Assembly: GCA_018524725.1 (NCBI GenBank)
Contig: JAEUWP010000398.1
Location: 1-31,897 of the forward strand
Length of the DNA: 31,897 nt
Reading direction: 5' to 3'
Source of the DNA: Podaxis mareebaensis
Taxonomy: Eukaryota > Basidiomycota > Agaricomycetes > Agaricales > Agaricaceae
Within the stretch, counting starts at the first letter, position 1. Each line of letters begins with the position of its first letter. This document shows positions 1 to 10,679 of the stretch, piece by piece. The notes beneath the pieces are model-generated. The model ran no database searches, was not told the origin of the DNA, and saw nothing but the letters and a program-made list of their open reading frames with translations. Position numbers and translations under genes: made by a program.

Positions 1-1969
1 CCTCCGAAAGAACCAGAACTTTGAATGGAACGATGCTGCAGAGCAAGCCTTCACAGCCTTGAAGGAGACCTTCCAGAAAGAACCTCTCCTTTGTACACCA
101 GATATGTCCAGACCCTTTATCGTCGAGACCAACGCTTCCGATTATGCCACTGGCGGAGTACTTATCCAGAGAGATGACAACGGAAATGAACACCCATGTG
201 CATTCTGATCAAAGTCATTAACCCCAACAGAGCGAAATTATGCCACACCCAATAAGGAACTCCTGGCAATCAAGCAAGCCTTCGATGAATGGCGCCACTA
301 CCTACACTCTGCTCCCTACGAAATCGAAGTTCGATCGGATCACGACAACCTCTGACACTGGCAAGATGCCAGAAAACTATCGAAACGACACGTTCAAACC
401 TGGGTTGAATTGCAGGAATACAAGTTCCGCATCAAACACTATCCAGGCAAGGCAATACCAGTTGCTGATGCACTCTCTAGACAACCAGACCACGAAGTCG
501 ACAAGTCGAAGGAGAACATCGACAGAGTCCTCCTCCCGAAAGAGCTCTTCGTCGATGCTATCACAGCAGACAGTATATCACCTCCATCACCATCACTCCA
601 GACTGCATCACAATCACCTTCCCCATCACAACCATCATTAGATGAAAAACGTGAGATCCTCGCGAGACATCACGATCACCACTCTGCAGGACATCCAGGC
701 ATTGATGAAACAATTCGCCAAGTCTGCACAGAAACCGATTGGCCAGGCCTTCGAGACTTCGTTCAAAATTACGTGACAGGCTGCCATATCTGTCAACAAT
801 TTAATATTGACAGAAGACCCAATCACCCTTCCCTTCACCCCTTAGAACCATCACCATCATTACGTCCCTTCGCAGATGTGTCCATGGACCTTGTCACAGG
901 TCTACCCGAGACTGCAGAAGGCTACGACGCCATATTGTCCGTGGTGGACCACGGACTTACAAAGGGGATACTAGTACTACTGACTACGAAAACAGCGACC
1001 TTCGAAGACATAGCCACCTTGCTGACAAAGCACTTCTATCCATGCTATGGAATTCCTGCCTCAATCGTAGCAGATTGAGATCCAAGATGGGCAGGGAAAG
1101 CTGCTAAAGCATTTTATTCCGCCCTAGGAATCGATTTACGACTATCCACCGCCTACCACCCTCAATCAGACGGAGTGACAGAACGATCGCACCAAGAGCT
1201 CGAAGTATACCTATTGAAGTATTGCTACAAAGACCCCAAGTCATGGGCCGATAAACTGTCACACTTCGAATACAAGTATAACTCAACCACGCATGCCAGA
1301 AATGAGAAAACACCATTCAAGCTTCTCTATGGATACGTCCCCCCTCCTATTCCTGAACTCCTCATCCAAACCAACGCCCCTGCATCGAACAAATGACTAT
1401 TTGATATAGATCAATCTCAATGCAATGCCGCAGGAGTCATGAAGGAAAACGCTAAACGAATGATTGCCCAAAGAACGCCTCGAACAGAGACGTACGAAAA
1501 AGGTGATAGAGTTTGGCTAGATGCTAGAAACCTTCCTCTGCAGGAACAGAAAGTGAAACTTCGTCCCCGAAGATATGGCCCCTTTACTGTCAAGAAACGA
1601 AAAGGACCACTCGCGTATGAACTCGCCCTGCCTACTGCATGGAAGCTTCACCCCACATTCCATGTCTCTCTCTTGAAACGATACAAGAAGACTGACCAGA
1701 ATATCTCCGAACCCAAGCCTTCTCAGCTGGAGTTAATAGATGGAGAAGAAGAATATGAAATTGAATCTATTCTTAACCACAGAATTCGCCGAAGCTGAAC
1801 TGCCTATCTCATCCATTGGAAAGGTTATCCGAATTCGGACAACACTTGGGAAGACGAAGAAAACTTGACAAGAAACGCTTCAAAGATTTTAGTAGAGTAT
1901 AAAAAGAGACATTTCATTTCCCCATTCCAAAAGCTCGACACTTTCAAACATACTCATGTCAAACACTAG
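1..1969 (+). pseudogene. pol remnant: RNase H, integrase and chromodomain
   Basis: Translation shows an RNase H segment near 100-350 (the usual ETDASD appears as ETNASD, so a catalytic Asp is lost), then a His/Cys zinc finger of integrase near 670-800 (H...H...CHIC), the integrase core with Asp near 880, the Asp-Pro-Arg block near 1075 and the Glu-bearing GVTERSHQEL near 1170, and a chromodomain near 1747-1875 containing YLIHWKGYP. Five in-frame stops break it near 208, 352, 1076, 1394 and 1796, all TGA. The reading frame is otherwise continuous, so the damage is point mutation rather than rearrangement. It ends at TAG 1967-1969. The enzyme would have processed and integrated the element's cDNA in the nucleus. 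Confidence 0.88.
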
Positions 1970-3593
1970 TTCCTTCTCTGTCAATGATTATGCTGCCATT
2001 GAGCCAGCAACATCCAGACCAGAAAGCTTCACAGAGCTCCTCCATGGAGACTCTCCGACCAGAGGATCTGACAGCGACTACATCGCGACGTCTCCCTTGG
2101 ACCACCTCGAGTTCGCTACCATCCAGAGCAAACCATCCCCAATCACTAGTACCAACCCGTTCCATCAACATTCATTCATTCATCCAACATCTACAACACC
2201 TACCTCTGATCCACTGCATGCCAGTCTTCCAAACCGCACAACGACTGTTCCAGAAGATGAAAACTATCAGAATTTCCTTCGACAAGCCCTCACCACCACT
2301 CCCCAAAGGAACCCAGATTGTCATCCATCGGGACAACACCATCGAGTGCTGGACCCACGAGCATCTGGAAATCTGCCCGATATCTCCAATCCACATAACC
2401 CCTCTAGTCATATCTACCAGACTGCTACCTCCCTCGCCCAGGCCGCTGGTTACCCAAGTGCAACTGACGTACTTGCAGACCCGCGAAGCTGGAACCCACC
2501 AGCTCCAGAACCAGGAGACGAGCTATGGTTTAATTTCCGAGATGCAGCTACCCGAGCAACACGACCCCTCTACAATGTCACCTCGCAGTACAGAACCCAA
2601 CACCAGGTCCAGTACACGAAGAACCTCGTCAGACAGGCATGTACCTTTCTCACTGCCGCCTCGACCACAGAGACCCCCGCCTTCGTTGCCTCGCTCCATC
2701 AACAGTATGGAAGCAAGCACGCCGCAACACACTCTTCCACCTCGAACTCCTCCTCCACCACTCACGCCCAACGCGCAGAGATGGATTGAATATCTCAGTC
2801 TCGAGAGTCCAGTACAACAGATACTGGAAGCCGAATGTGAGTTACACCAGAGAACTATCCCTGGCAGTATCAACGAGATTGAGGAATCCTTGTTGCTGAG
2901 GGAAGAGCCTATTCCCATCGAGCACAACCTGACCCATTCATCCCAGAGACCCTTCAGTCTCGAGCTAAGGCTTCAGTTGAACAGAAGCCTGACATCGCCA
3001 CCTACCTGAACTTACCAACCCTCGTAAATGTCTTGACTCTGCAAGGAGAATTGAACCCCATCTCCAAATACCCCAATTGGGAGCACCACATTTGACGACG
3101 AACTCTTCCTCTCACCGTCACGAAACTTCTTCCTCCCAATCTTCTCAGAGTATATGCACAAGGCTGCTGGCTTTGTCTAGGAGTAGGGCATATCGCTTCT
3201 GACTGTCCTAACCACATGTGCTGATTCTGTCAAGGACGAAATCACCACTCTTGGCAGTGCATTCAACGTCCTCAGACTCCTGTCATTCCGTCTCGCTATC
3301 AGTCCCCCATCAACGCCCCTATGTACGAAGAAGCCAAGAAGCGTGTCCAGTTTCTTGCCAACACTCTGACTCTCGGCCAAAGAGGACGACAGAATATGTT
3401 GTATGAAGATGCTTTCACCCTCATCCCTTGACCCATCCCTCGTGATCGTGGAGCTTTGGAAAATACTACCACTGAGTATACTTTCAACCCCGTCACGAAG
3501 CAGACTGAAGGACGACATGTCACGACTAACAACGTCCCTGTCCAAAACCAATCCAAGCGACACCTCGCAGAGATCGACACTTGTTATAGGTAG
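1956..3593 (+). pseudogene. Gag-like ORF with two zinc knuckles, downstream of pol
   Basis: An ATG at 1956 overlaps the pol stop codon by 14 nt in another frame and opens a Ser/Thr/Pro-rich reading frame that continues, with frame changes (near 2780 and near 2930-3010), into a stretch with two CX2CX4HX4C zinc knuckles at about 3163-3260. The first reads CWLCLGVGHIASDC. The second has TGA where one residue between its first two Cys would be. Further TGA codons interrupt it near 3094 and 3428. Zinc knuckles are typical of retroelement nucleocapsid, which normally lies upstream of pol, so the position is unusual. It could instead be a fused fragment of another element, but the overlap with pol and the direct run into the polypurine tract argue for one unit. 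Confidence 0.6.
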
Positions 3594-3614
3594 ATCGATC
3601 CGGAGTTCGATTAC

Positions 3615-3627
3615 ACAAAGGGGATGA
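3615..3627 (+). other. Polypurine tract of the retrotransposon
   Basis: A purine-rich run (aaaggggatga) sits immediately before the LTR start TGTTACA. Position and composition match the plus-strand primer site of Ty3/gypsy elements. Confidence 0.7.
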
Positions 3628-4077
3628 TGTTACACTCCTCTTGTTCCTGCCGCCGTCCATGTCTCTTTTGCAGTCCCGCCTCGTCATCCACCAACCACCT
3701 TCTCGTCTCTTGACTCCAAGCGTCCACCTTAACCCGCCTTCCATTGCGACTTCAGCCCCACCTCAGATCTTCCGAAGACACACTATGTTTAGCACTCGGG
3801 CTCGGTGATATGTTGTGTAATAATAGCTTGCCTTCTGTAGATCTCATCTTACCTCGGGCTCGGTCTTTCATACTTAGAGCACCAGAGTAACTATGAAGAT
3901 TCTCCTTAAGGACATGTAGAATAGCAATCGCCTTCGTATTTAGATAGCTCGTAAAGTAAGTAGAACTTAGCTTTACGATCACTTGTACATAGCACGAGAA
4001 TAGTGAGGACTGTCTTCCGCTTTATCTTCTTGCCGTGTGAGAGCTCTACCTGCCTCGACAGGATAACTGGTGTAACA
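3628..4077 (+). repeat. 3' long terminal repeat, 450 bp
   Basis: It starts TGTTACA right after the polypurine tract and the first matching end is TGTAACA at 4071-4077, the exact reverse complement of the start. This gives the TG...CA termini expected of an LTR. No coding content is seen. The 5' LTR is not in the window, so the end is inferred from the inverted termini alone. Confidence 0.72.
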
Positions 4078-4383
4078 GCTAAACCTACGGAGTAGCCTGC
4101 GACCTTACAAGTCGTATCTCTCCCTAGGCAGTCCCTGCGAGATTTCCAGCCAGCCTCTAGTTCTCTCCGGAGAACGGACAGGCATTCCGTTTCAGGAACT
4201 TAATAGTGCTGGGGTGTCTTAGGACAGTATCTCTCCACACTGAGACGACATGTAGAAACCGTCTCTACGTAACATGTGGACATCAGGTGGCCAAGGTGAG
4301 AACATTTTCGAGAAGATGCAGACTTACACTGTTGAATTCACTAGGTAGCAGGGTTAGCATGAACGCCACATACATTGTCTATA
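4078..4383. other. Spacer between LTR and direct repeat
   Basis: About 300 bp without a convincing reading frame, RNA gene or repeat that I can recognise. Confidence 0.4.
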
Positions 4384-5300
4384 TCACAGACAAATTTGTG
4401 GATTCAGCAGGAAGGGAGGAGCATTGGATACCTTTTCATCAGCTTTAAGGTCTCCCTTAGTAGATCAGTCAAAAATATATGCTCGCTCCGTCATAAGTAC
4501 AGGTATACAATGTTATCATGAGCTTCTCAGGGCCATAATTGAGATAGGACATACTGGGGTTGACATGCTGAGCACATCTGGTTGACCTGAAACAAATGAA
4601 GGTGAAACTGCCTGCATGCTCACAACACAATACACTGCTTGTGCATATCAGATATCCCTATCTAATCCTAGCCTGGATGCCTACTACCCAGAGTGGCCTC
4701 ATGCTCAATACCCAATCAAACAGGTCACCCATTCCAGGTCCTTCTCCAAACCACCATGGCTCAGGAGTTCCCTCTTGGCTTCCCTGTCCTGTTCCTCCTC
4801 TGTTATGAGACCAGGAGTCATGTCATTGTTCAGGACCACACAAGTAAGCAGGAGTTTTATTTCTCCCTGATCTTTGAGAGGAATAATATCCCATATTAAT
4901 CTGCCATACATGCCATGCTCTTTAAGCAAAAAATGGAGATTAACACCTGTTGCAGTGTCCCCAGAATATGTGCTATACTTTTCCAACCAGGTGCGAAGTT
5001 GAGGAATACAGATGAGATAACCAGCAAATTTGCCCATTGCAGAAGCTGAAGGATGAGTGAGTTCATGTTGTCATTGAGGGTTTGTGCCACTCACAGATGT
5101 CCTTGGATAAACAGGAAAAGACGCAAGACATAGAAGCCAGCAACAAGGACTAGAACTGGATACCAGTGGGTAGTTTGTCTGATGCACCAAGTATGACTGA
5201 GAGTTCTGAAGGCAACGAAAGAGTAATAAGAGTAAAGGTGTGACAGAATGTTCTCCGACTTTTGGGTGACTGTCACAATTCAACACATTCAGTTGCTGGT
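4384..5300. repeat. Direct repeat, copy 1 (about 0.92 kb)
   Basis: The segment starting acagacaaatttgtgg matches 10680-11630 in the same orientation along nearly its whole length, ending near gggtgactgtcac. The copies differ by many substitutions and short indels, so the duplication is not recent. Each copy carries related minus-strand reading frames. Confidence 0.75.
4705..5276 (-). pseudogene. Membrane-protein-like gene fragment in direct repeat copy 1
   Basis: On the minus strand a first block (5276-5091) encodes about 60 residues with a hydrophobic segment near its end (VLVLVAGFYVLRLFLF). After a short gap, a second block (5037-4705) encodes about 110 residues starting MGKFAGYLICIPQL and containing NNDMTPGLI and EEEQDREAKREL. 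Both blocks are also present in the other copy with roughly three quarters identity by eye in the second block. I could not find an intron that joins the blocks in frame in both copies, and no family comes to mind. A plus-strand frame is also open here, but the minus frame looks more protein-like. Probably a relic gene or part of a repeat. Confidence 0.35.
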
Positions 5301-5438
5301 GTTCCTGAGGGGGAAAAATAGTACAATGCAGGATGATGTGATCAGTAAGTATGTCCCATGCATGTCTGACACAACACAACACAGTGCAATACTCAAGCCC
5401 TCTAAGCACATAGGGGATTGTCATATACTGTTTATGGG

Positions 5439-5481
5439 ACATACAACCAGTTGTATGAATCACATACAGCTGGTTATATGT
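5439..5481. repeat. Hairpin capping the left array
   Basis: A 19-nt arm (5439-5457) and a 19-nt arm (5463-5481) are inverted complements with two mismatches around a 5-nt spacer. The same hairpin, perfect, caps the right array at 8728-8770. Confidence 0.8.
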
Positions 5482-5521
5482 GATAGATACTATATGCTGT
5501 GTGAACATGGAACTTAATAGT

Positions 5522-6413
5522 AGTAGAATTCTACTGCATCTAAGACCATAATAGTAGTAGAATTCTACTACACCTAGGGCCTTAATGAGAGTAGATTTCT
5601 ACTGCACCTGAGACCTTAATGGTAGTAGAATTCTACTGCACCTGAGACCTTAATAGTGGTAGAATTCTACTGCACCTAGGCCATTAATAGTAGTAGAATT
5701 CTACTATACCTAGGGCCTTAATGAGAGCAGAATTCTACTGCACCTGAGACACTAACAGTAGTAGAATTCTACTACACCTAGGCCATTAATAGTAGTAGAA
5801 TCCTGCTGCATCTAAGACTATAATAATAGTAGAATTCTACTGCATCTAAGACTATAGTGGTAATAGAATTCTACTGCATCTAAGACCATAATAGTAGTAG
5901 AATTCTACTGCACCTGGAGCCTTAATGGGAGTAGATTTCTACTGCACTTAAAGCCCTAATGATAGTAGAATTCTATTGTACCTGGAACCTTAATGGTAGT
6001 GAATTTCTACTGCACATAAGACCTTAGCAGCAGTAGAATCCTACTGCACCTGAGACCTTAATGGGAGTAGAATTCTACTCCACCTAGGACCATAATGAGA
6101 GTAGAATCCTACTGCACCTTAGACCTTAATGGTAGTAGAAATCTACTGTACCTAGGACCTTAATGGCAGTAGGATTCTACTGCACCTAGGGCCTTAATTG
6201 GAGTAGAATTCTACTACATGTAGGACTGTAATGATAGTAGAATTTGACTGCACCTAGGGCCCTAATTGGAGTAGAATTCTACTACATGTGGGACCTTAAT
6301 GATAGTAGAATTCTACTATAGCCAAGACCTTAGTGGCAGTAGAATTCTACTGTATCCAGGACTTAATAGGAGTAGAATTAGGACCTTAATGTTAGTATGA
6401 TTCTATTACCATT
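5522..6413. repeat. Left array of palindromic unit, about 27 degenerate copies
   Basis: The core AGTAGAATTCTACT is a perfect 14-bp palindrome containing an EcoRI site. It recurs about every 35-37 bp, separated by linkers resembling gcacctaggaccttaatg. Roughly 27 copies can be counted by eye, many with one to three changes. The period is constant while spacers are variants of one sequence, so this is a satellite-like tandem repeat. Confidence 0.9.
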
Positions 6414-6569
6414 GAAGTCAAGGCCTTGCAAGACAAGAGAAAATTTTGTTCAAAGAACTGACACAATGGCATTCTATTATAGTTCAAGCCCAAGTATCCT
6501 ATCAAACAAGTAAAACATGCTGTATGCATCTATGTTTTATATATTGTAGACATTTTCCTTTTGTAAATA

Positions 6570-8046
6570 TATAGAGACCACTAATGCTATCAATAGAATT
6601 ATTTCATCAAAGAAAAAAGTACTTAAGGGTATTTGTGCTCAGTTAAACAAGCTTAGCTTCAAAGCTGTACCTCTTATTTCCAGTCCCTCTAGTGATAGAG
6701 CCACTGAGGCACCTACAAAGGAAACTCCACCTCCCATTAATACATCTACTTTAGCTTTCATATTCCCTCCAGCTACTACTCATGTCTCCATAACCACCCC
6801 ATCTCCAATCTCTCATGAGACTGCCTCTATCCCTTCTTGTTTCCCTGAAAAATCTGTTCTCATGATTTCTCTTCCTGTTTCCATTGACCCTTCTCATTCC
6901 ATCCAAGGTGCTCTAGTACAAGAGCAAATATATCTCTTTGCTTCCTTTGCAATGCCATTAATAATCCTCTATGGTCCTTCATTATTAGTTCATGTTTTCC
7001 TTTCAAGTGACTCTCATACTTCTACTTCTACTCCAACCACTCCTGCAGAGTCAGTGGTGATGACTCTAGAGAACCAAAACCAAACTTTGGGGGGCTAGAG
7101 AGATATTGAGGTTACTGATGAAGAAGACTTTGAGCTCAAGCTCATTAACAAAGATATCAAGAAGGCCTGTCAGCATTCTTTTTCTAATTAGTTATCATAT
7201 AACTCATAAGTGTTTTAGTACTTCCCTCTAGCCATAAGAAACATAAAATCTCAGCTGATTCCTCAAGCCCAGAAAGGGGTGTTCCACTGGGTATGTAAAT
7301 AATATCCAGATAAACAATTACATTCTCTAAACCTGGAAGGGGCTATAGTAACCAAGATGAAGCAGTTAGAAAAATAAGAAGAAATGAGAGAAGAGAAAAC
7401 TGGCTTACATCTATTTGAATGGTATGTTCCATATTTTTTCATTATAGCCTTAGCTAATGATAATTCTAGATGAAGGGATGGTGTTTTTAAAGGCATGGCT
7501 ATATGCTCTAGATAATGACAAACCTGAAATTCCATCCATGCTCAGGAGTCAAGCCAGAAAGTAACCTAACTATCTGCCTGAAGCCTATACTACAACCTAT
7601 TGGCTCACTCTTGAAATGCTGATGAATGAAATTGGGAACTCCATCTGTATCATCATGATCTCAAGGACTATGTCACCACTCATAATGACAGTAATGGCTT
7701 GGGCTGTATAAGTATCCATGGAGTATCAGAAGTATCTAAATGGCAAGATTGTTGGCTTTTTCATCTGGATGTAGAGCTCTGCTTTAGAAGGTATGGTAGA
7801 TCTCATCCATCTCAGTGGAGCATGGTAGTGGAGAGATTTGGCCCCAGGCCTTTAGATCCAAGGAGTGTTCTTTCTATCATTCAGAATCCTCATAGGTTGT
7901 GGGGCATTGAATTGGAGGACATGTTTTCAGGATCACTATCTCTGAGTATGGATGAAGAAGAGAAACATATAATGGTGAAAATGCTGACTCAGACAGCATC
8001 TGTGGATTGTAAGGCACATGCTCTGAGGCTTACCATTGAGGCTTGA
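6570..8046 (+). pseudogene. Degenerate coding sequence in the centre of the inverted-repeat structure
   Basis: Plus-strand open stretches include a Ser/Thr/Pro-rich segment up to 7098 and, after a stop, an acidic segment near 7100-7190 (DEEDFELKLINKDIKKAC). A final block ends at 8046 (115 aa from 7699; contains WQDCWLFHLDVELCFRRYG and HRLWGIELEDMF). Stops separate the blocks (7096-7098 and 7188-7190). No transposase, reverse transcriptase or other known domain is evident. It may be an old capsid-like or accessory gene of the element or a captured host gene. Function unknown. Confidence 0.4.
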
Positions 8047-8164
8047 TTTCTATCTAGTTTATGTTTAGTTACTAGATTTGAAATAACTGTGGTTGTTGTG
8101 GTGCATGAGAGTGAGAATAGTATGTGGCCTTGGTTTGAATTCTTTCCAAAGGGGGACTTGAGCC

Positions 8165-8712
8165 AGTAGGATTCTACTACTAATATAGTCTTAGTGGTAG
8201 TAGAATTCTACTACTATTGATGTCCTAGGACCAATAGAATCTACTACTATTAAGGGCTTGGATGCAGTAGAATTCCACTACCATCAAGGTCCTATGTATA
8301 GTAGAATTCTACTACCATTAAAGTCTCAGATGCAATAGAATTCTATTACCATTAAGGTCCTAGGTGTAGTAGAATTCAACTACCATTAAGGTCCAAGGTG
8401 CAGTAGAATTCTACTATCATTAGGGCCCTAAGGGCAGTAGAATTCTACTACAATTATGGTCTTAGATGCAGTAGAATTCTACTCCCATTAAGGTCCTAGG
8501 TGCAGTAGAATTCTACTATGATTAAGGTCCTAGGAACAGTAGAATTCTACTCCTATTAAGGCCCTAGGAACAGTAGAATTCTACTACCATTAAGGTCATA
8601 GATGCAGTAGAATTCTACTCCTATTAAGGTCCTAGGTGAGTAGAATTCTACTACCATTAAAGTCCTAGGAACAGTAGAATTCTACTAATATTAAGGACTT
8701 AGATGCAGTAAG
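8165..8712. repeat. Right array of the palindromic unit, inverted relative to the left
   Basis: About 16 copies of the AGTAGAATTCTACT core at about 35-36-bp spacing, with linkers such as accattaaggtcctaggtgc. That linker is the reverse complement of the left-array linker, which proves the two arrays are in opposite orientation even though the core is symmetrical. Confidence 0.9.
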
Positions 8713-8727
8713 TGGGTTATATGCCTT

Positions 8728-8770
8728 ACATACAGCCAGTTGTATGCCCTACATACAACTGGCTGTATGT
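8728..8770. repeat. Perfect 19-bp-arm hairpin capping the right array
   Basis: Arms at 8728-8746 and 8752-8770 are exact inverted complements (arm acatacagccagttgtatg) with a 5-nt loop. It mirrors the hairpin at 5439-5481. Confidence 0.88.
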
Positions 8771-8834
8771 CTCATAAACCATATACATCAGTCCCCTGCC
8801 CCCCTCTAGGTGTGTTGGAGTGGCGACAACTCAC

Positions 8835-8999
8835 CTTGACTTCAAAGTCAAGAAACTCAGACATACCTCCCAGCTCCTCCTCAATTGTCACATTGTTGCT
8901 CATCCAGTGGTCACAACAACACATTTGACAATATTCATCTCTGTGTGCAGCACAGAACATGAACTGGTTCACAACAATGTGCTCGATCTTGGATGACAT
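8835..8999 (-). pseudogene. Small Cys/His protein, first exon only
   Basis: An ATG at 8999 opens 55 codons ending at a consensus donor (AAG|gtgagt). The product contains FCAAHRDEYCQMCCCDHWMSNN, split here as FC-x2-H-x4-C-x2-C then C-x-CD. It matches the first exon of the intact gene at 10183-10350 (shared NQFMFC/NNFMFC, Cys/His spacing and NN). The second exon of that relative, with the CTKHGTVDC block, is not found downstream. The inverted-repeat structure begins right after the donor. Most likely a gene truncated or interrupted there. Confidence 0.5.
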
Positions 9000-9005
9000 G
9001 TTCAA

Positions 9006-9875
9006 ATAAAAGTCAAAACTTCCAAAAAATGAATGACAGGTAGGGTAGCAATGAGAGTCTAGAGGTAGGGCAGATGGCGAGGTGGCAGCACGAAGTAGAA
9101 GACTATTAATGTTGAGCTCACTTGACCTTCTTGGGTTACTTAAATATAACCCTGGGTGCTCTTGCCACTGTTCAGATCATTTCTCATTACACATTACATG
9201 TGCCCCTATGTATGTAAACCTCTAACTGAGTGTTATGCTGTCTCCCTATCTCCCTATGTCTAGTTACATGGGTGAGGTGTACCGCTTAGTGTTGTACTAA
9301 GTCAATGTCTACTCCTAAACCATCCCCCAAGGGCAAAACCTTAGCAAGGATTCAACAAGCTTATTGTTGGAGGAAGCATAATGTTGGCAAAGGCACAGGC
9401 AAACTTAACTGCGGAAAGTGCAACACACAATAAGTCAAGATAACACTAGTGAACTACTACATGTGATCTGGTATTTATGTGTTCACTAGTTACTCTGGTC
9501 CATGACAAGGATATATGCAGTTATAAAAAAGGAATAGAGTGCAAAGTCAAATATACAAGCAGAAAGGAACAACTGACACTAGAAGAGTGGAATAGGACAG
9601 TGGAATAGAATGTAGAAGGTGACCAGCACAAAAGGAGTTATGAAAGGATATGAGATAACAAAGGTAACAGAGACTGTGATAGGATAAATCGTAATCGCAA
9701 ATCAAGGCAGAAACAGGAAGAAAGGTGAATGGGGAAAATGGGAAAGCATACAACCATAACACTGAGGGTCCTGACTAAGGACACAGAATCATGAACAAGG
9801 ACCACCCATACCAAAGTTTGGCTTTCAGGATTTTCATGCCACATGTCTCAACCAATGTCACAACCTGCTTAAAGC
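9006..9875. other. Non-coding stretch between the two Cys/His genes
   Basis: Open frames here are short and show no recognisable motifs. The stretch includes the presumed upstream region of the truncated gene and the 3' flank of the intact one. Nothing else is seen. Confidence 0.4.
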
Positions 9876-10350
9876 TCAGTCAACATCATCAACTTCAACC
9901 CTCTTTCCCACTGCAGATTGCCCCACTGTCACCATCCTCTGGGAACTCCCTGCAGACCCCATTGCAGCCCTAAGCCCCTCAAACACCTCTGCAGATTTCA
10001 GTATCAACTTCACCCAGTCAAAACAATCACAGCAGTCGACAGTTCCGTGTTTAGTGCATTTATACATCTCTTTTTTCCTATTGGCCAGTTTGGTGCCCAA
10101 TGCATACACATTGAGTGCTGGGCAATTCTATTACAAAACTCCAGTATGTGAACCAGTAAAAGAAACTATGAGAGGGACATACATCAGTGTTGAGGAAAAG
10201 TTCTTCAAGTTTCTTGAGAGTGGCATCGTCTAGTTCCAGTTGGTAGTTGTTGCCCTCCCGATAATCACAGAAGCAGGAGTTGCAGAACTTGCACCCATGG
10301 TCAGTGCAGAACATAAAGTTGTTGACAATGAATGAGTCACCAAGGCCCAT
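9876..10350 (-). CDS. Small protein with two Cys/His clusters (probable zinc binding), 139 aa
   Basis: Two exons, 10350-10183 and 10127-9876, joined by a 55-nt intron (gtatgt...aatag). The first exon gives FC(15)-x2-H(18) followed by Cys20, Cys23, Cys26 and Cys28 then DYR. The second gives NCPALNVYALGTK and C80-x2-H83-x4-C88-x2-C91. The paired His/Cys clusters and a conserved GTK..NR block look like a small zinc-binding domain that I associate with basidiomycete hypothetical proteins. The C-terminus (about residues 95-139) is low complexity. No catalytic motif is visible, so a binding or regulatory role is only a guess. The start is the first ATG, and an upstream exon is possible. Confidence 0.68.
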
Positions 10351-10432
10351 AGTAGCAGCAAAGGAGCAGGAATCATGAGATGGTGGTCATTCATGTCCAA
10401 GAATGTTCCAAAGACGTGAAGACACAACCAAG

Positions 10433-10452
10433 ATGCATATATATATATGCAT
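10433..10452. repeat. 20-bp perfect AT-rich palindrome
   Basis: The sequence atgcatatatatatatgcat is its own reverse complement. It lies about 85 nt upstream of the small Cys/His gene start and could be promoter-associated or simply an AT microsatellite. Confidence 0.6.
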
Positions 10453-10679
10453 ACATTCACCAAATGATGTCACGGTGAAGCAGTAGAGTTGATTGTGTTG
10501 ACAAGACTCGGTATTTAGCCCATTAACCACTGGACATTCTACCCAACACAGATGTGAGTTGAGTTGTTCTGTCGCTGTAGCCTGACCTTTTATCCAACCC
10601 TCAAGGGCTCAATTCCATAGTCACCCTCAACAGATTATGCTTCACCTGTGCAGTACACAAGAAACCACCTAAGCCTACA

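Larger units (their letters stand above)
1..4077 (+). mobile_element. Ty3/gypsy LTR retrotransposon (chromovirus type), 3' part, decayed
   Basis: Reading on the plus strand, the order is RNase H, integrase zinc finger, integrase core, chromodomain, a second ORF with zinc knuckles, polypurine tract and 3' LTR. The presence of a chromodomain after integrase places it with the fungal chromoviruses. The 5' LTR, gag-side sequence and most of reverse transcriptase lie outside the window, so target-site duplication and LTR-LTR divergence cannot be judged. Several in-frame stops and frame changes show it is not autonomous. Confidence 0.9.
5395..8815. mobile_element. Inverted-repeat structure built from palindromic arrays, about 3.4 kb
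   Basis: The outer ends match each other in inverted orientation (left: catatactgtttatgggaca; right, reverse complement: gtatatggtttatgagaca). Moving inward, each side has a hairpin and then a long array of a 14-bp palindromic unit, and the unit flanks on the right are the reverse complement of those on the left. The centre (about 6414-8164) has degenerate coding sequence. This looks like a non-autonomous element with long, internally repetitive inverted termini. No transposase was recognised and target-site duplications could not be defined, so classification is open. Confidence 0.55.

Noticed and set aside
1984..3009. 341-aa plus frame taken as one intact protein
   Set aside because: Its first two thirds overlap the more convincing frame starting at 1956. 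Only the part after about 2700 looks like genuine continuation, so it is a frame-shifted piece of one decayed ORF.
4596..4899. Plus-strand open frames in the direct repeats as genes
   Set aside because: They are conserved between copies only as much as the DNA itself, lack motifs, and lie antisense to a more protein-like minus frame.
5522..8712. Regularly spaced palindromic repeats resembling a CRISPR array
   Set aside because: The linkers are variants of one sequence rather than unique spacers, the genes around have introns, and the arrays are inverted copies. It is a satellite-like repeat.
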